From contig NZ_CP150302.1 of NCBI RefSeq assembly GCF_038051945.1, forward strand, positions 4,774,001 through 4,838,000: a DNA stretch of 64,000 nucleotides. Direction: 5' to 3'. Of this stretch, positions 1-8,302 are shown piece by piece. The stretch is from Paenibacillus sp. FSL H3-0469. GTDB taxonomy: Bacteria; Bacillota; Bacilli; Paenibacillales; Paenibacillaceae. Position 1 is the stretch's first letter. Every line of letters begins with the position of its first letter. Made by a program: the position numbers and the translations under genes. The notes under the pieces are model-generated. The model ran no database searches, had not been told where the DNA came from, and worked only from the letters and a program-made list of their open reading frames with translations.

Positions 1-25
1 AAAGCTAATGCAGTACAATTTCATA

Positions 26-74
26 GTTCCCGTTCCCGTTCCCGTTCCCGTTCCCGTTCCCGTTCCCGTTCCCG
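26..74. repeat. Hexanucleotide microsatellite (GTTCCC)x8
   Basis: Eight uninterrupted copies of GTTCCC lie just beyond the stop codon of the minus-strand permease at 80-907, in its 3' untranslated region. The tract reads as Val-Pro repeats in one plus-strand frame, which is a by-product of the repeat and not a gene. Confidence 0.95.
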
Positions 75-79
75 CCCCG

Positions 80-907
80 TCACCCCTTCACCGCCGAGCT
101 GGCCACTCCTTCAATAATGTATTTCTGGCCGAGCAGGAAGACGAGAATCATCGGAATGATCCCGGCGGTGGCGGCAGCCATCATGCCGTTGTAATCAACA
201 TTGTTCTCCAGGATGAAATTCTGCAGCCCGAGCGGAACGGTGAACAGGTCCTGGTCGATCAGGAAGACGAGCGCGTTCTCGTAATCGTTCCAGTGCCAGG
301 AGAAGTCGATAATCGCCAGTGTCGCCAGCGAGGGCTTGGCCATCGGCAGGATAATCCGCGAGAAGATGCGGAAATGGCCTGCGCCGTCGATGAAGGCGGC
401 CTCCGAGATTTCATGAGGGACGGAGAGGAAAAACTGCCGCATCATGAATACGCCGAAGATGGTGAACATGCCGGGCAGAATCAGCGCCCAGTGGGTGTTA
501 TAGATGCCGGCCCAGTCGAACATGATGAACTTGGGCACGAACAGCACCTGCGGGGGAACCATCATCATAGACAGATAAACCAGGAACATCGTGTTGCGTC
601 CCTTGAACTCAATCCGGGCAAACCCATAGGCTGCCAATGCGGACAGGGAGACAGCGCCGATGGTACTCAGCACAGCGACCTTAAGGGAATTCAGATAATA
701 AGGCACGAAGCTGCCCTGGCCGGACCAGACCTTGATATGATGACTCCAGTTGAAGTGGTCGGGAATCCACTGGATCGGATAGCGGAAGACCTCTGCAGGG
801 GTTTTGAAGGAGGTGCTGATCATCCAGAGGAAGGGCACAATCATGACGATGCTGAAGAACAGCATGATTAATGTGGTGATGATTTTGATAACGGCGGCTT
901 TATTCAT
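80..907 (-). CDS. Carbohydrate ABC transporter permease (MalG/CUT1 type)
   Basis: Inner-membrane subunit of a sugar importer, 275 aa, the usual length for MalG-type permeases. It begins with a hydrophobic segment (residues about 8-30) followed by the SFKTPAEVF sequence typical of this family. The ATPase-contacting EAA loop is visible late in the protein (EAAFIDGAG...PMAKPSLA), and the C-terminus is the common VKG ending. The start has AAGGAG eight bases upstream. It lies 12 bp after the partner permease (920-1801), so the two are co-transcribed. No ATPase gene is present in the window; CUT1 systems often share one encoded elsewhere (MsmX/UgpC type). The substrate cannot be read from sequence. 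Confidence 0.95.
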   Translation of the reverse strand: MNKAAVIKIITTLIMLFFSIVMIVPFLWMISTSFKTPAEVFRYPIQWIPDHFNWSHHIKVWSGQGSFVPYYLNSLKVAVLSTIGAVSLSALAAYGFARIEFKGRNTMFLVYLSMMMVPPQVLFVPKFIMFDWAGIYNTHWALILPGMFTIFGVFMMRQFFLSVPHEISEAAFIDGAGHFRIFSRIILPMAKPSLATLAIIDFSWHWNDYENALVFLIDQDLFTVPLGLQNFILENNVDYNGMMAAATAGIIPMILVFLLGQKYIIEGVASSAVKG

Positions 908-919
908 ATTCTCAGCTCC

Positions 920-1801
920 TTAGTAGTGAACCCAGCGTTTCTGGCCCAGCCATTGAACGACGGTGAAGATCAGAATGATCAGGAACAGGGCCCAGGAGAC
1001 CGCTGACGCATAGCCCATCTCGTAATAGCGGAAGGCATTCTGATAGATGAACAGGGATAATACGGTGGTACTGTTCCCGGGACCGCCCTGCGTGATCGCC
1101 TGGATGATGCCGAACTGCTTGATCGACATGATCAGCCCGGTAATCAGCAGCAGAAAAGTAGTGGGGCTCACCAGCGGCCACAGGATGCTGCGGACCGTCT
1201 GCCAGGTGCGGGCACCGTCGATAGTGGCTGCCTCCAGCAGCTCGCCGGACACTTCCTGCAAGGCGGCGAGGTAGATAATCATGTTATAGCCGAGCATGAA
1301 CCAGATCCAGATGATATCAATCGCATACATGGACGTATCCATCGTGGACAGCCAGCCGGGAGGGTTCTCAATGCCCATAGAGCGGAGAATGCCGTTGATC
1401 GGCCCGTTATTCGGGTGGAACAGCAGCATCCAGACGAAGGCTACGGCTACGCCGCTGGTAATATAGGGCATGAAGTACAAGGCGCGCAGCAGCTTTTTGA
1501 GATAGACAGAACGGTTCAGGATGACAGCCACCAGGAACGCCAGCCCAATGGATACAGGAACAGAGAGCAGGAACAGCAGCGTGTTCTTGATGGCAATATA
1601 GAAGACCTCATCCCCCAGCATCCGCCGGATATTGGCCAGCCCGATGAACTTGGTATTAGGACTCATAAACTTGTAATCTGTAAACATGAGATAGAACGAA
1701 TACATAGCCGGTATGATAAAAAACAGTATCACGCCAATCATATTGGGCCCGATAAACAGATAGCCCAGCAGCTGCTGACGTCGCATCCAGGTTGCCTTCA
1801 C
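920..1801 (-). CDS. Carbohydrate ABC transporter permease (MalF/UgpA type)
   Basis: First permease of the pair, 293 aa, with six predicted membrane segments starting at about residue 15 (LFIGPNMIGVILFFIIPA). The EAA loop ELLEAATIDGARTWQTVRSILWP is well conserved and would dock a shared ATPase. The start is GTG, ten bases after AAGGAG. The 236-bp gap to the response regulator upstream contains two GTTWTGTTCY motifs that also occur before the sensor kinase and the binding protein, suggesting control by the adjacent two-component system. Confidence 0.95.
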   Translation of the reverse strand: MKATWMRRQQLLGYLFIGPNMIGVILFFIIPAMYSFYLMFTDYKFMSPNTKFIGLANIRRMLGDEVFYIAIKNTLLFLLSVPVSIGLAFLVAVILNRSVYLKKLLRALYFMPYITSGVAVAFVWMLLFHPNNGPINGILRSMGIENPPGWLSTMDTSMYAIDIIWIWFMLGYNMIIYLAALQEVSGELLEAATIDGARTWQTVRSILWPLVSPTTFLLLITGLIMSIKQFGIIQAITQGGPGNSTTVLSLFIYQNAFRYYEMGYASAVSWALFLIILIFTVVQWLGQKRWVHY

Positions 1802-1867
1802 AATAGCCCCACTCCTTTAGTCTTATAAGTACATTACAAGCATAGCAAGCGTTCCCGTGAGGGTTAA

Positions 1868-1951
1868 GGAACAAAACCACCCACTTCATGGCACAGAAAT
1901 ATACAATTACACAAGCGGCAGCAGGCACTTCGGTCTTAGTTATGTTCTATT
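1868..1951. promoter_or_regulatory. Candidate operator pair upstream of the permease operon
   Basis: The gap between the permease operon and the response regulator contains GGAACAAAAC at 1868-1877 (the complement of GTTTTGTTCC) and GTTATGTTCT at 1939-1948. The same motif occurs at 4733-4787 before the sensor kinase and at 6785-6816 before the binding protein. Assigning it to the local AraC-type regulator is inference. Confidence 0.4.
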
Positions 1952-2037
1952 GGCGTTCCGGCAGCAAGAAAAAAGCGGCATTCCCCGAAGGAATGCCGCT
2001 GGAGTGACACAATGCTCGTTATCCGAAAAGAAACAGG

Positions 2038-2829
2038 CTACAGGCTTAAGCTATCCGGCTTCTCCCGCTGTTGATGCCGGTACTGGCTGGGCGTCTGCGC
2101 GGTCAGACGCTTGAAGATCTTAATAAAGTAGTTATCGCTCACGAAGCCGACCCGGTTGCCGATCTCATAGACCGGCAGGTCGGAGCCGGTCAGGAGCCGG
2201 ATCGCCTGATCTACCCGTACACGGTGCAGATAGTGGATGAGGGTGTGGCCGGTTTTCTTTTTGAACAGGGTGCTGACATAATTCTCGGCCATCATGACAT
2301 ACTGGGACATCGACTTCACGGTAATATCCTCAGCGTAGTGTTCATGCAGATAGTGCAGGATCTTCTGAATCTCCGGGTGGCTCGTAATCTCCTCATGGGC
2401 CGGCGGTGGCGGGGGAGACTCCTGAGGGATATCCGGTTCAACCTTGCGGTTCTTCTCCAGCTCTCCGCTGACCTTGCGCAGTGTGTCCCGGAGTGAATTG
2501 ACGCTCATCGACAGCTTCAGAATATAATTGGACGCCCCGTATTCCATGGCCTGCCGCACATTCTCGAAGTCATTCATGCAGGTCAGCATGACGAAGCGGG
2601 AATCGAACCCCTCCTCACGGGTTCTGCGCAGCAGCTCGACGCCATCCATCTCCGGCATGACGATATCCGAAATCACCAGATCGGGTACATCTTCGCGGAT
2701 CATCTCCAGCGCCTCTGCCCCGTTGCCCGCTTCCCCGCTGACCGTGAAGCCAAGCTCTTCCCAGGCGATAATCTCACGCACGCTTTCCCGTACGAATACC
2801 TCATCCTCCACCAGCAGTACCTTCCACAT
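2038..2829 (-). CDS. Response regulator, receiver plus AraC-type DNA-binding domain (short YesN type)
   Basis: A 263-aa two-component regulator. Residues 3-120 form a receiver domain with the acidic pocket (VEDE), phospho-acceptor Asp55 in the ISDIVMPEMDG motif, and a conserved Lys near residue 105. Residues about 165-255 form an AraC-type double helix-turn-helix (MSQYVMMAENYVSTLFKKKTG...GFVSDNYFIKIFKRLTAQTPSQYR). It is half the length of typical YesN proteins (about 500 aa) because the long central linker is missing. GGGAGGGA lies six bases before the ATG. It sits 27 bp after the sensor kinase, its evident partner, and probably activates the flanking sugar-transport genes. Confidence 0.93.
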   Translation of the reverse strand: MWKVLLVEDEVFVRESVREIIAWEELGFTVSGEAGNGAEALEMIREDVPDLVISDIVMPEMDGVELLRRTREEGFDSRFVMLTCMNDFENVRQAMEYGASNYILKLSMSVNSLRDTLRKVSGELEKNRKVEPDIPQESPPPPPAHEEITSHPEIQKILHYLHEHYAEDITVKSMSQYVMMAENYVSTLFKKKTGHTLIHYLHRVRVDQAIRLLTGSDLPVYEIGNRVGFVSDNYFIKIFKRLTAQTPSQYRHQQREKPDSLSL

Positions 2830-2856
2830 GTGTAATCCCTCCCTTAGTTATGCGCT

Positions 2857-4629
2857 TCAAGCCGGATGTTCGTTGCCGTAAGGTGTGGACATTAGCAGCG
2901 GCAGCGTTAAGCGGACCGTAACGCCTTCGCTGGTAGAGAGAACCTCAAGCTGTCCCTCTTCCCGGAACAACAGCCGCAGCCGCTCCTGAATGTTACTCAG
3001 TCCGATGCCCGGACGCTTGCGCGGAGCCTTGGGCCCCCCGCCCTGCTCCATGCCTACGCCGTTGTCCCGGATCTCGACAATCAGCCTGTGCTCTTCGCGG
3101 CGGACGTTCAGCTCAATGAGGCCGTGGCCGGGCAGCCTGCTGATTCCATGGATAATGGCGTTCTCGACCAGCGGCTGGAGGCTGAGCTTCGGCACCAGGG
3201 CATACAGAATGTCCTCGTCATACATGAAGGTACAGTCGAATTTGTGGGCGTAGCGGACCTGCTGAATATGGACATAGGCCTCTACAAGCTCGATTTCATC
3301 TTTGAGATGGATCAGATCCTTATCGGTATTCAGGCTGGCCTCCAGCAGCTTGCCGAGCGACAGGGTCATGTTCGTAATGTCCTCGTTATGCTCGCGGATG
3401 GCGATCCATTTGATCGTATTCAGCGTGTTCAGCAGGAAGTGGGGATTCGTCTGGGCCAGCAGCATCTGAAAATGCACCGCCTCCTTCTGCCGCTCCTCCG
3501 CCTTCAGCTTCTGGATCAGCAGGTTGGTATCGTCCAGCATCGTATTGAAGGTCCGGGTCAGCTCCAGGATCTCCCCGCTGAACTTGTGCTCCGGCAGGCG
3601 GATCTTCAGGTTCTTTTGCACCGCCGCCTTCATCTTGTTCTGCAGATGGGACAAGGGCCGCGTTATGGTCGTAGCAATCACGAAGGTCATCATCAGGAAA
3701 ATGCTCGTCAGCACCAGAAACGTAAGGAAATACTGCTGCTTCAGCCCCTCGATCTCCACGAACAGCACGGACAGCGGAATCCGGTTGACGATATACCAGT
3801 CCAGCGACTCCACATAGATATAATTAATCAGGGCGTTCGAGTCCTTGTCGATGTAATACTGCTGTCCCGGCTGCCCGGCGAATCCTGCCTTCACCTTGTC
3901 AGACAAAAGGCTGCCCGGAACCGACTGGGAGATATCCTCGCCCGAGCGGGTAATCAGGAAATACTGCTGCTCCAGATCGGACTGCTTGTGAATGGAGCGC
4001 AGCCAGTACGTATAATCAATGCTGATCCGGGCCATGCCATACGGCTGGTTCCGGGCATCCTCCAGATAGGCATATAAGGAGAGGAGATAGGCGCTGGTAG
4101 AGACATCGCGCAGCACATAGTTGGTATCATTCGGCACCCAGTGATAGGAGCTGTTATTCATCTGCGCTCTGTCGAACCCCGGATTTCCCCGCAGATCCGA
4201 ATAGACCAGTGAATCCTTGGGCGGATATGAGGTGTATGCGCTTTCAGATAAGTCCAGAATCATGAAGTAGACCGAAGGATTATACAGGAAGAAGCTGTTG
4301 TTCAGGTTCTTGAAAATATTCTCCATCAGCCTCTTATTCTCCAGCTCATTACGCTGTTCAGGATGGAGCAGCACAGACTTCACAGTGTCATCCTGCTTCA
4401 GGAACAGCAGCGTCTTGAAGGCAATGCTGATCTGGTCCTCCAGCGTGCGGTACATCTGCTCCAGCTGATAGTGGCTCTGCTGGCTGATTTTCTTCTGGAC
4501 GAGCGTCTCAATACGCTGATAGTTATAGATATTCAATGCGCCGAACGGCAGCAGAATCAGGCACACGAACGCGGTGAACAGACGGTATTTCAACTTCTGG
4601 GGAATCAGCACACGCAGCAGCTGTGACAC
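2857..4629 (-). CDS. Sensor histidine kinase (YesM type)
   Basis: A 590-aa membrane kinase: TM1 about residues 17-36, a large extracellular sensor region (about 37-298), TM2 about 300-322, HAMP about 322-374, then a His_kinase domain with phospho-acceptor His397 in QTNPHFLLNTL and a C-terminal ATPase domain (LSLQPLVENAIIHGI, later DNGVGM and GIGLSNIQERL). The start is GTG with GGAGGTG seven bases upstream. It precedes the response regulator by 27 bp. Such pairs in Paenibacillus and Bacillus commonly sense oligosaccharides and control the adjacent importer. Confidence 0.94.
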   Translation of the reverse strand: MSQLLRVLIPQKLKYRLFTAFVCLILLPFGALNIYNYQRIETLVQKKISQQSHYQLEQMYRTLEDQISIAFKTLLFLKQDDTVKSVLLHPEQRNELENKRLMENIFKNLNNSFFLYNPSVYFMILDLSESAYTSYPPKDSLVYSDLRGNPGFDRAQMNNSSYHWVPNDTNYVLRDVSTSAYLLSLYAYLEDARNQPYGMARISIDYTYWLRSIHKQSDLEQQYFLITRSGEDISQSVPGSLLSDKVKAGFAGQPGQQYYIDKDSNALINYIYVESLDWYIVNRIPLSVLFVEIEGLKQQYFLTFLVLTSIFLMMTFVIATTITRPLSHLQNKMKAAVQKNLKIRLPEHKFSGEILELTRTFNTMLDDTNLLIQKLKAEERQKEAVHFQMLLAQTNPHFLLNTLNTIKWIAIREHNEDITNMTLSLGKLLEASLNTDKDLIHLKDEIELVEAYVHIQQVRYAHKFDCTFMYDEDILYALVPKLSLQPLVENAIIHGISRLPGHGLIELNVRREEHRLIVEIRDNGVGMEQGGGPKAPRKRPGIGLSNIQERLRLLFREEGQLEVLSTSEGVTVRLTLPLLMSTPYGNEHPA

Positions 4630-4687
4630 AGGGAAGCACCTCCAAGCCTGACTGAACCTGCCCGGTTCGGGCCGGTTGATATGCTAG

Positions 4688-4696
4688 ATTATAGCA
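4688..4696 (-). promoter_or_regulatory. Extended -10 promoter for the sensor kinase operon
   Basis: The minus strand reads TGCTATAAT, an extended -10 box, about 60 bp before the kinase start codon. It lies inside the inverted repeat TATGCTA/TAGCATA (4680-4698). No good -35 hexamer is visible, which suits an activator-dependent promoter. Confidence 0.5.
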
Positions 4697-4729
4697 TAAT
4701 CCCTCCGCCGGATTGGCGATATTTCAAAT

Positions 4730-4787
4730 TGCATGGTTTTGTTCCAGCGGACAGGGGAGGATGGCGGAAATGCATAGTTTTGTTCTA
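4730..4787. promoter_or_regulatory. Direct repeat TGCATRGTTTTGTTCY, candidate operator
   Basis: Two 16-bp direct repeats start at 4730 and 4771, 41 bp (about four helical turns) apart, upstream of the kinase promoter. AraC-type regulators commonly bind directly repeated half-sites on one face of the helix. Related motifs precede the other two units of this locus. Confidence 0.5.
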
Positions 4788-4884
4788 TCCGGGCTGCTTG
4801 ACAGCGGCAGAAGAAAGACGGAACGGATGGTTATCCGCCCCGTCTTGTCAAGGGACCTCTTGGAGTATACTGGGGGAGAAGATG

Positions 4885-5013
4885 TCAGTTTAAACGAATG
4901 ATGTTGTACTTCAGCGCAAGCAGAAGGAACACGCCAGCCAGGAGAAAGCCCCCCGCCGATACTAATCCGCCTATAATGATTGTCCTGTCAAAGGGTTTGA
5001 AGCTTTTGAGCAT
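4885..5013 (-). CDS. Small single-pass membrane protein, unknown function
   Basis: A 42-aa protein with a charged N-terminus (MLKSFKPFDR) and one long hydrophobic segment (residues about 11-36) ending in Lys-Tyr. The start was chosen because AAAGGAGG lies six bases before the ATG at 5013; a longer reading frame upstream has no ribosome site. It lies between the binding-protein gene and the sensor-kinase gene, all on the minus strand. No family recognised. Because of its position it may be an accessory of the transporter or of signalling, but this is only context. Confidence 0.6.
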   Translation of the reverse strand: MLKSFKPFDRTIIIGGLVSAGGFLLAGVFLLLALKYNIIRLN

Positions 5014-5172
5014 TTCATCCCTCCTTTGCGAAGATGGTCCCTCCTCCCAGATTATAAACGATCTTCCAGTGTGCGTGGTAATTAGGGTTACCGGGCGCAT
5101 GTGCCGCCTATGTTTGTGGACCGACGGACGCAGGTGCTCTTATCTGGCGAAATAATCAGCTTTATGCCGGTG

Positions 5173-5306
5173 GGCGGACTCAGAGGCCGCTATATCCCCC
5201 AGGTAACCGGAAATGAGGAGGCAAATGGTGATTAAGCGCATCTGAGTCCGCGTAGCCTCCAAAATAGCGCGATTCGGCCAAATAAGCGCATCCCAGTCCG
5301 CAAGCA
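5173..5306. repeat. Intergenic AAGCGCATC-AGTCCGC repeats
   Basis: The motif AAGCGCATCYSAGTCCGC occurs twice in direct orientation (starting near 5234 and 5284). Its second half, CTGAGTCCGC, is also present inverted near 5174 (GCGGACTCAG). With the 18-bp tandem repeat that follows, these fill the 379-bp gap between the binding-protein gene and the small membrane protein gene. Confidence 0.6.
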
Positions 5307-5327
5307 AACTGCATTCCTCTATGGCTT

Positions 5328-5381
5328 CACTAACATCACTATCTTCGCTAACTCCGCTATCATCGCTAACTCCGCTATCTG
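5328..5381. repeat. 18-bp tandem repeat, three units
   Basis: Three consecutive 18-bp units; the last two share CGCTAACTCCGCTATC and the first is diverged. The tract ends 12 bp before the stop codon of the minus-strand binding protein. Confidence 0.85.
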
Positions 5382-5392
5382 CACCCGAGCCG

Positions 5393-6712
5393 CTACTTCT
5401 TCTGCTTCAAATACTCGTTATGCCGTGCTGCCATGGCCTGCACAGTCTGGTCGAGCGACTGTGAGCCGAGGAAATATTTCTCGTACTCCTGTGAGCGCAG
5501 GTCCATCACCTCTTGCGGCAGGCTGCGGACGTAGGTTGGCGTCTTGTTGTCGAACATCACGTACATCAGGGAGTCCAGATCGTAGGAGTCACTTTTGTCG
5601 CCGATGAGGCTCTTGAGTGCATCTTCCTGCTTGGCATCTTTGGAGGCCGGGAGTCTTCCGCCCGCTGCCATCGGGGACATGCCGCCATCGGAATACCACT
5701 TCAGGAACTCCCAGGCCGCTTCCTGCTTCTTGGACTTGGCATTAATGGAAATGTAATCGCCGAGGCCCCCGCGGGTTACGTAATCACTGGCGGATTCAGT
5801 GAGCCGGGGTACCGGAGCGAAGGCGATTTTGAAATCACGCGGGAAGTCGGTGAAGTTATTGGAGCTGCGCAGCAGCCACGCCCCGATATTGAGCATTGGC
5901 ACCTCTCCGCTGAGGAAGACCTGCTCCACCGGCATCTTGGAAGTTAATTGCTCGCCGAGCGGCGGCGTGGTCTTGTCGTCCTGCATCATCCCGTTCAGCG
6001 TCTCCAGCCATTGTCTGACCAGCGGATGATCCAGATTGGAGGTGCCGTCCGGCTTGGTGTAGCCCTCCTGGGAGAGCACGGAGTCGATGGGGTCCACGAA
6101 GGGCTCCATATTTTGAATAAAACCGTACGAATTGCCGCTCTTCAGCTTCTTCGCATACTCCCGCAGCTCATTCCAGGTCCATTCCTTCGGAACCGGCAGA
6201 CCGGCCTTGTCCAGGGCGTCCTTGTTCAGGGCGATGAAAAACGGGCTTTTGGTCGTCGGAACGCCGTAGAATTTGCCGTCAATTTTCCAGCTCGCGGTGT
6301 CTGCGCCCATCTTCTCTTCAATGTTGTAATCGGAGAAGCCGCTGAGGTCCAGGGCCAGCCCTGATTCCACCCGCTTGGCGGCATGGGAGATCGTATAGTT
6401 CACAAACAAATCCACATCCTGGCCGGTAATCATCGCCGTGTCCAGCTTCAGATTGCCGTCATCATCATTAACATAGCGTACATATTCCACCTGAATATCG
6501 GGGTGCTCCTTGTTCCAGTTGTCCACCACCTGCTGCGGACCGGATTCCGGCGGGACACCGCCCCACATTTTGAGCGTAACCGCTGTATTCTTACCTGTAG
6601 CAGAGCTTCCATTGTCCGCTGAAGATGAATTGCTGCTGTTCCCGCAGCCTGCGGCCAGGCCCATGATCAGAACGAGTGAAGTGATTCCGGCAATAACACG
6701 GCTCTTGTTCAA
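5393..6712 (-). CDS. Sugar ABC transporter substrate-binding lipoprotein
   Basis: Extracellular solute-binding protein family 1, 439 aa, anchored outside the membrane to deliver sugars to the permeases at 80-1801. The start is TTG at 6712, giving MNKSRVIAGITSLVLIMGLAAGCG: a classic lipoprotein signal with lipobox LAAGC. GGGAGG sits nine bases upstream; a longer frame upstream would put extra polar residues before the signal and was rejected. The mature N-terminus is Ser/Asn rich, followed by a typical binding fold (VTLKMWGGVPPES, GKFYGVPTTKSPFFIALNKDAL, AWEFLKWYSDGG). It is the first gene of the locus and is read toward the small membrane protein and kinase. Confidence 0.94.
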   Translation of the reverse strand: MNKSRVIAGITSLVLIMGLAAGCGNSSNSSSADNGSSATGKNTAVTLKMWGGVPPESGPQQVVDNWNKEHPDIQVEYVRYVNDDDGNLKLDTAMITGQDVDLFVNYTISHAAKRVESGLALDLSGFSDYNIEEKMGADTASWKIDGKFYGVPTTKSPFFIALNKDALDKAGLPVPKEWTWNELREYAKKLKSGNSYGFIQNMEPFVDPIDSVLSQEGYTKPDGTSNLDHPLVRQWLETLNGMMQDDKTTPPLGEQLTSKMPVEQVFLSGEVPMLNIGAWLLRSSNNFTDFPRDFKIAFAPVPRLTESASDYVTRGGLGDYISINAKSKKQEAAWEFLKWYSDGGMSPMAAGGRLPASKDAKQEDALKSLIGDKSDSYDLDSLMYVMFDNKTPTYVRSLPQEVMDLRSQEYEKYFLGSQSLDQTVQAMAARHNEYLKQKK

Positions 6713-6784
6713 AAGCGACAACCTCCCTGTGTGTACTGTATAAGCTTGCAACTCAAGAATAGCAGATGGCCGGAAGCGTCAGAA

Positions 6785-6879
6785 GGAACAAAAAACAGGA
6801 GAATATGGAACATAACTTTACATTCTCTCCCCGGATTAGGGCAAGGGCGGCGATAGTGCAGGGAAACGTTCTATTCCGG
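6785..6879. promoter_or_regulatory. Candidate operators upstream of the sugar-binding lipoprotein
   Basis: GGAACAAAAA at 6785 and GGAACATAAC at 6807 are direct repeats 22 bp apart (two helical turns) and match the GTTWTGTTCY motif, on the opposite strand, seen before the kinase and permeases. A further GTTCTATTCCGG lies at 6868-6879. Confidence 0.4.
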
Positions 6880-6905
6880 GGCAGCCGTTACAGAGCTTCA
6901 AGCCC

Positions 6906-6994
6906 ATTGTGTAAAAACACAATCATGTCAGATCATGTTTTTCTTTTTACCCAAAATGCAACTGAAGATCTTATGTTATGATTCTTCACATAAG
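6906..6994 (+). promoter_or_regulatory. Putative ald control region with two inverted repeats
   Basis: Upstream of alanine dehydrogenase are ATTGTGT-AAAA-ACACAAT (6906-6923), two direct ATCATG copies just after it, and CTTATGT/ACATAAG (6970-6994), the last overlapping a TATGAT -10-like hexamer. In Bacillus subtilis ald is activated by the PucR-family protein AdeR; these repeats are candidate operator sites for the AdeR-like protein encoded downstream. Confidence 0.4.
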
Positions 6995-7024
6995 AGAACC
7001 CTAACCTGACAGGAGCGATGAAAG

Positions 7025-8158
7025 ATGATTATTGGCGTACCGAAAGAAATCAAAAACAACGAAAATCGTGTAGCGATTACCCCAGCCGGTGTGGTAAGTC
7101 TAAGCGCAGAAGGACATAAGGTGCTTGTTGAAGCCGGAGCGGGTGCGGGCAGCGGGTTCCTGGACGAAGAGTATGCCGCAGCGGGTGCAGAATTGGTTGC
7201 AGAAGCTGCCGCAGTGTGGGCTGCCGCTGAAATGGTCATGAAGGTGAAAGAACCGCTGAGCAGTGAATACGGCTACTTCCGCCCGGGGCTTATCCTCTTC
7301 ACTTATCTGCATCTGGCTCCAGAGCCGACTCTTGCTGCCGCCCTCAAAGACAAAGGCGTATTCGCTATCGGCTATGAGACTGTAGTGGATGGACGTACCT
7401 TGCCGCTGCTCACCCCGATGAGCGAGGTGGCCGGACGCATGGCTGTACAGCTAGGTGCACAATTCCTGCAAAAGAACTACGGCGGACAGGGCATCCTGCT
7501 CTCCGGGGTTCCCGGCGTAAGCCGCGGCAAGGTCAGCATCATCGGCGGCGGAGTGGTCGGTACCAATGCCGCTAAGATGGCCATCGGCCTCGGCGCTGAG
7601 GTGACCATTATCGATTTGAGCGCAGACCGGCTCCGCCAGCTCGACGATATTTTCGGTGCCCAGATCAGTACCCTGATCTCCAATCCGTACAACATCGCTA
7701 AGGCCGTTGCTGAAGCGGATCTGCTGGTAGGGGCAGTGCTGATTCCAGGCGCGAAGGCGCCTAAGCTCGTAACGGAAGCGATGGTGCAGACGATGAAGCC
7801 GGGCTCCGTCATTGTCGATGTGGCGATTGACCAGGGCGGGATTGTGGAGACGATTGACCGGGTGACCACGCACGACAACCCTGTATTCGAGAAGCATGGG
7901 GTCCTGCACTATTCGGTCGCCAATATGCCGGGCGCAGTCGCCAAAACCTCCACCATCGCCCTAACTAACGTCACCGTTCCATACGCCCTGCAAATTGCCA
8001 ACAAAGGCGTATTCCAGGCCATCGAAGACAATGCCGGTCTGAAGAGCGGCGTCAACGTAGCCAACGGCAAAATCACCTGCCAGGCCGTAGCCGAAGCGCT
8101 TGGGGAAGAGTACTTCACGGTTGAAGCTGCTGTAGAGCAGGAGTTCACGCTGATTTAA
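7025..8158 (+). CDS. ald: Alanine dehydrogenase
   Basis: A 377-aa cytoplasmic NAD-dependent enzyme that converts L-alanine to pyruvate and ammonium, supplying carbon and nitrogen and important in sporulating bacilli. The N-terminal MIIGVPKEIKNNENRVAITP block is diagnostic. Catalytic and binding residues known for the family are present: Arg15, Lys75, His96 and an Asp at about 269. The NAD-binding loop GGGVVGTNAAKMA lies at residues 174-186. Length matches B. subtilis Ald (378 aa). The start has AGGAG in AGGAGCGATGAAAG. A terminator follows at 8258 and a PucR-type regulator gene lies downstream. Confidence 0.98.
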   Translation: MIIGVPKEIKNNENRVAITPAGVVSLSAEGHKVLVEAGAGAGSGFLDEEYAAAGAELVAEAAAVWAAAEMVMKVKEPLSSEYGYFRPGLILFTYLHLAPEPTLAAALKDKGVFAIGYETVVDGRTLPLLTPMSEVAGRMAVQLGAQFLQKNYGGQGILLSGVPGVSRGKVSIIGGGVVGTNAAKMAIGLGAEVTIIDLSADRLRQLDDIFGAQISTLISNPYNIAKAVAEADLLVGAVLIPGAKAPKLVTEAMVQTMKPGSVIVDVAIDQGGIVETIDRVTTHDNPVFEKHGVLHYSVANMPGAVAKTSTIALTNVTVPYALQIANKGVFQAIEDNAGLKSGVNVANGKITCQAVAEALGEEYFTVEAAVEQEFTLI

Positions 8159-8257
8159 CCTGCGTAAGGTAGAGTCGGGTAGAGTAGAGGAGTATCGCAA
8201 TAGACAAATCAGGGAATAGAAAAGTAGACAGGAAAGAGTACGTCTATGCCTATTGCA

Positions 8258-8288
8258 GTCCGGTGAGTGATCACCGGGCTTTTTTTGT
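8258..8288 (+). terminator. Intrinsic terminator of ald
   Basis: A nine-pair stem (CCGGTGA/TCACCGG core, extended by G-C and G-U pairs) with a four-base loop, followed by seven T. It lies about 100 bp past the ald stop codon. Edges could be off by a base. Confidence 0.85.
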
Positions 8289-8302
8289 GGTGAGCGGGCC
8301 GG

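Noticed and set aside
4681..4901. Plus-strand frames between the sensor kinase and the small membrane protein
   Set aside because: They lie over the kinase promoter and operator repeats and have no ribosome site.
6766..6981. Plus-strand 71-aa frame upstream of ald
   Set aside because: No ribosome site, polar random composition, and overlap with the probable regulatory regions of two genes.
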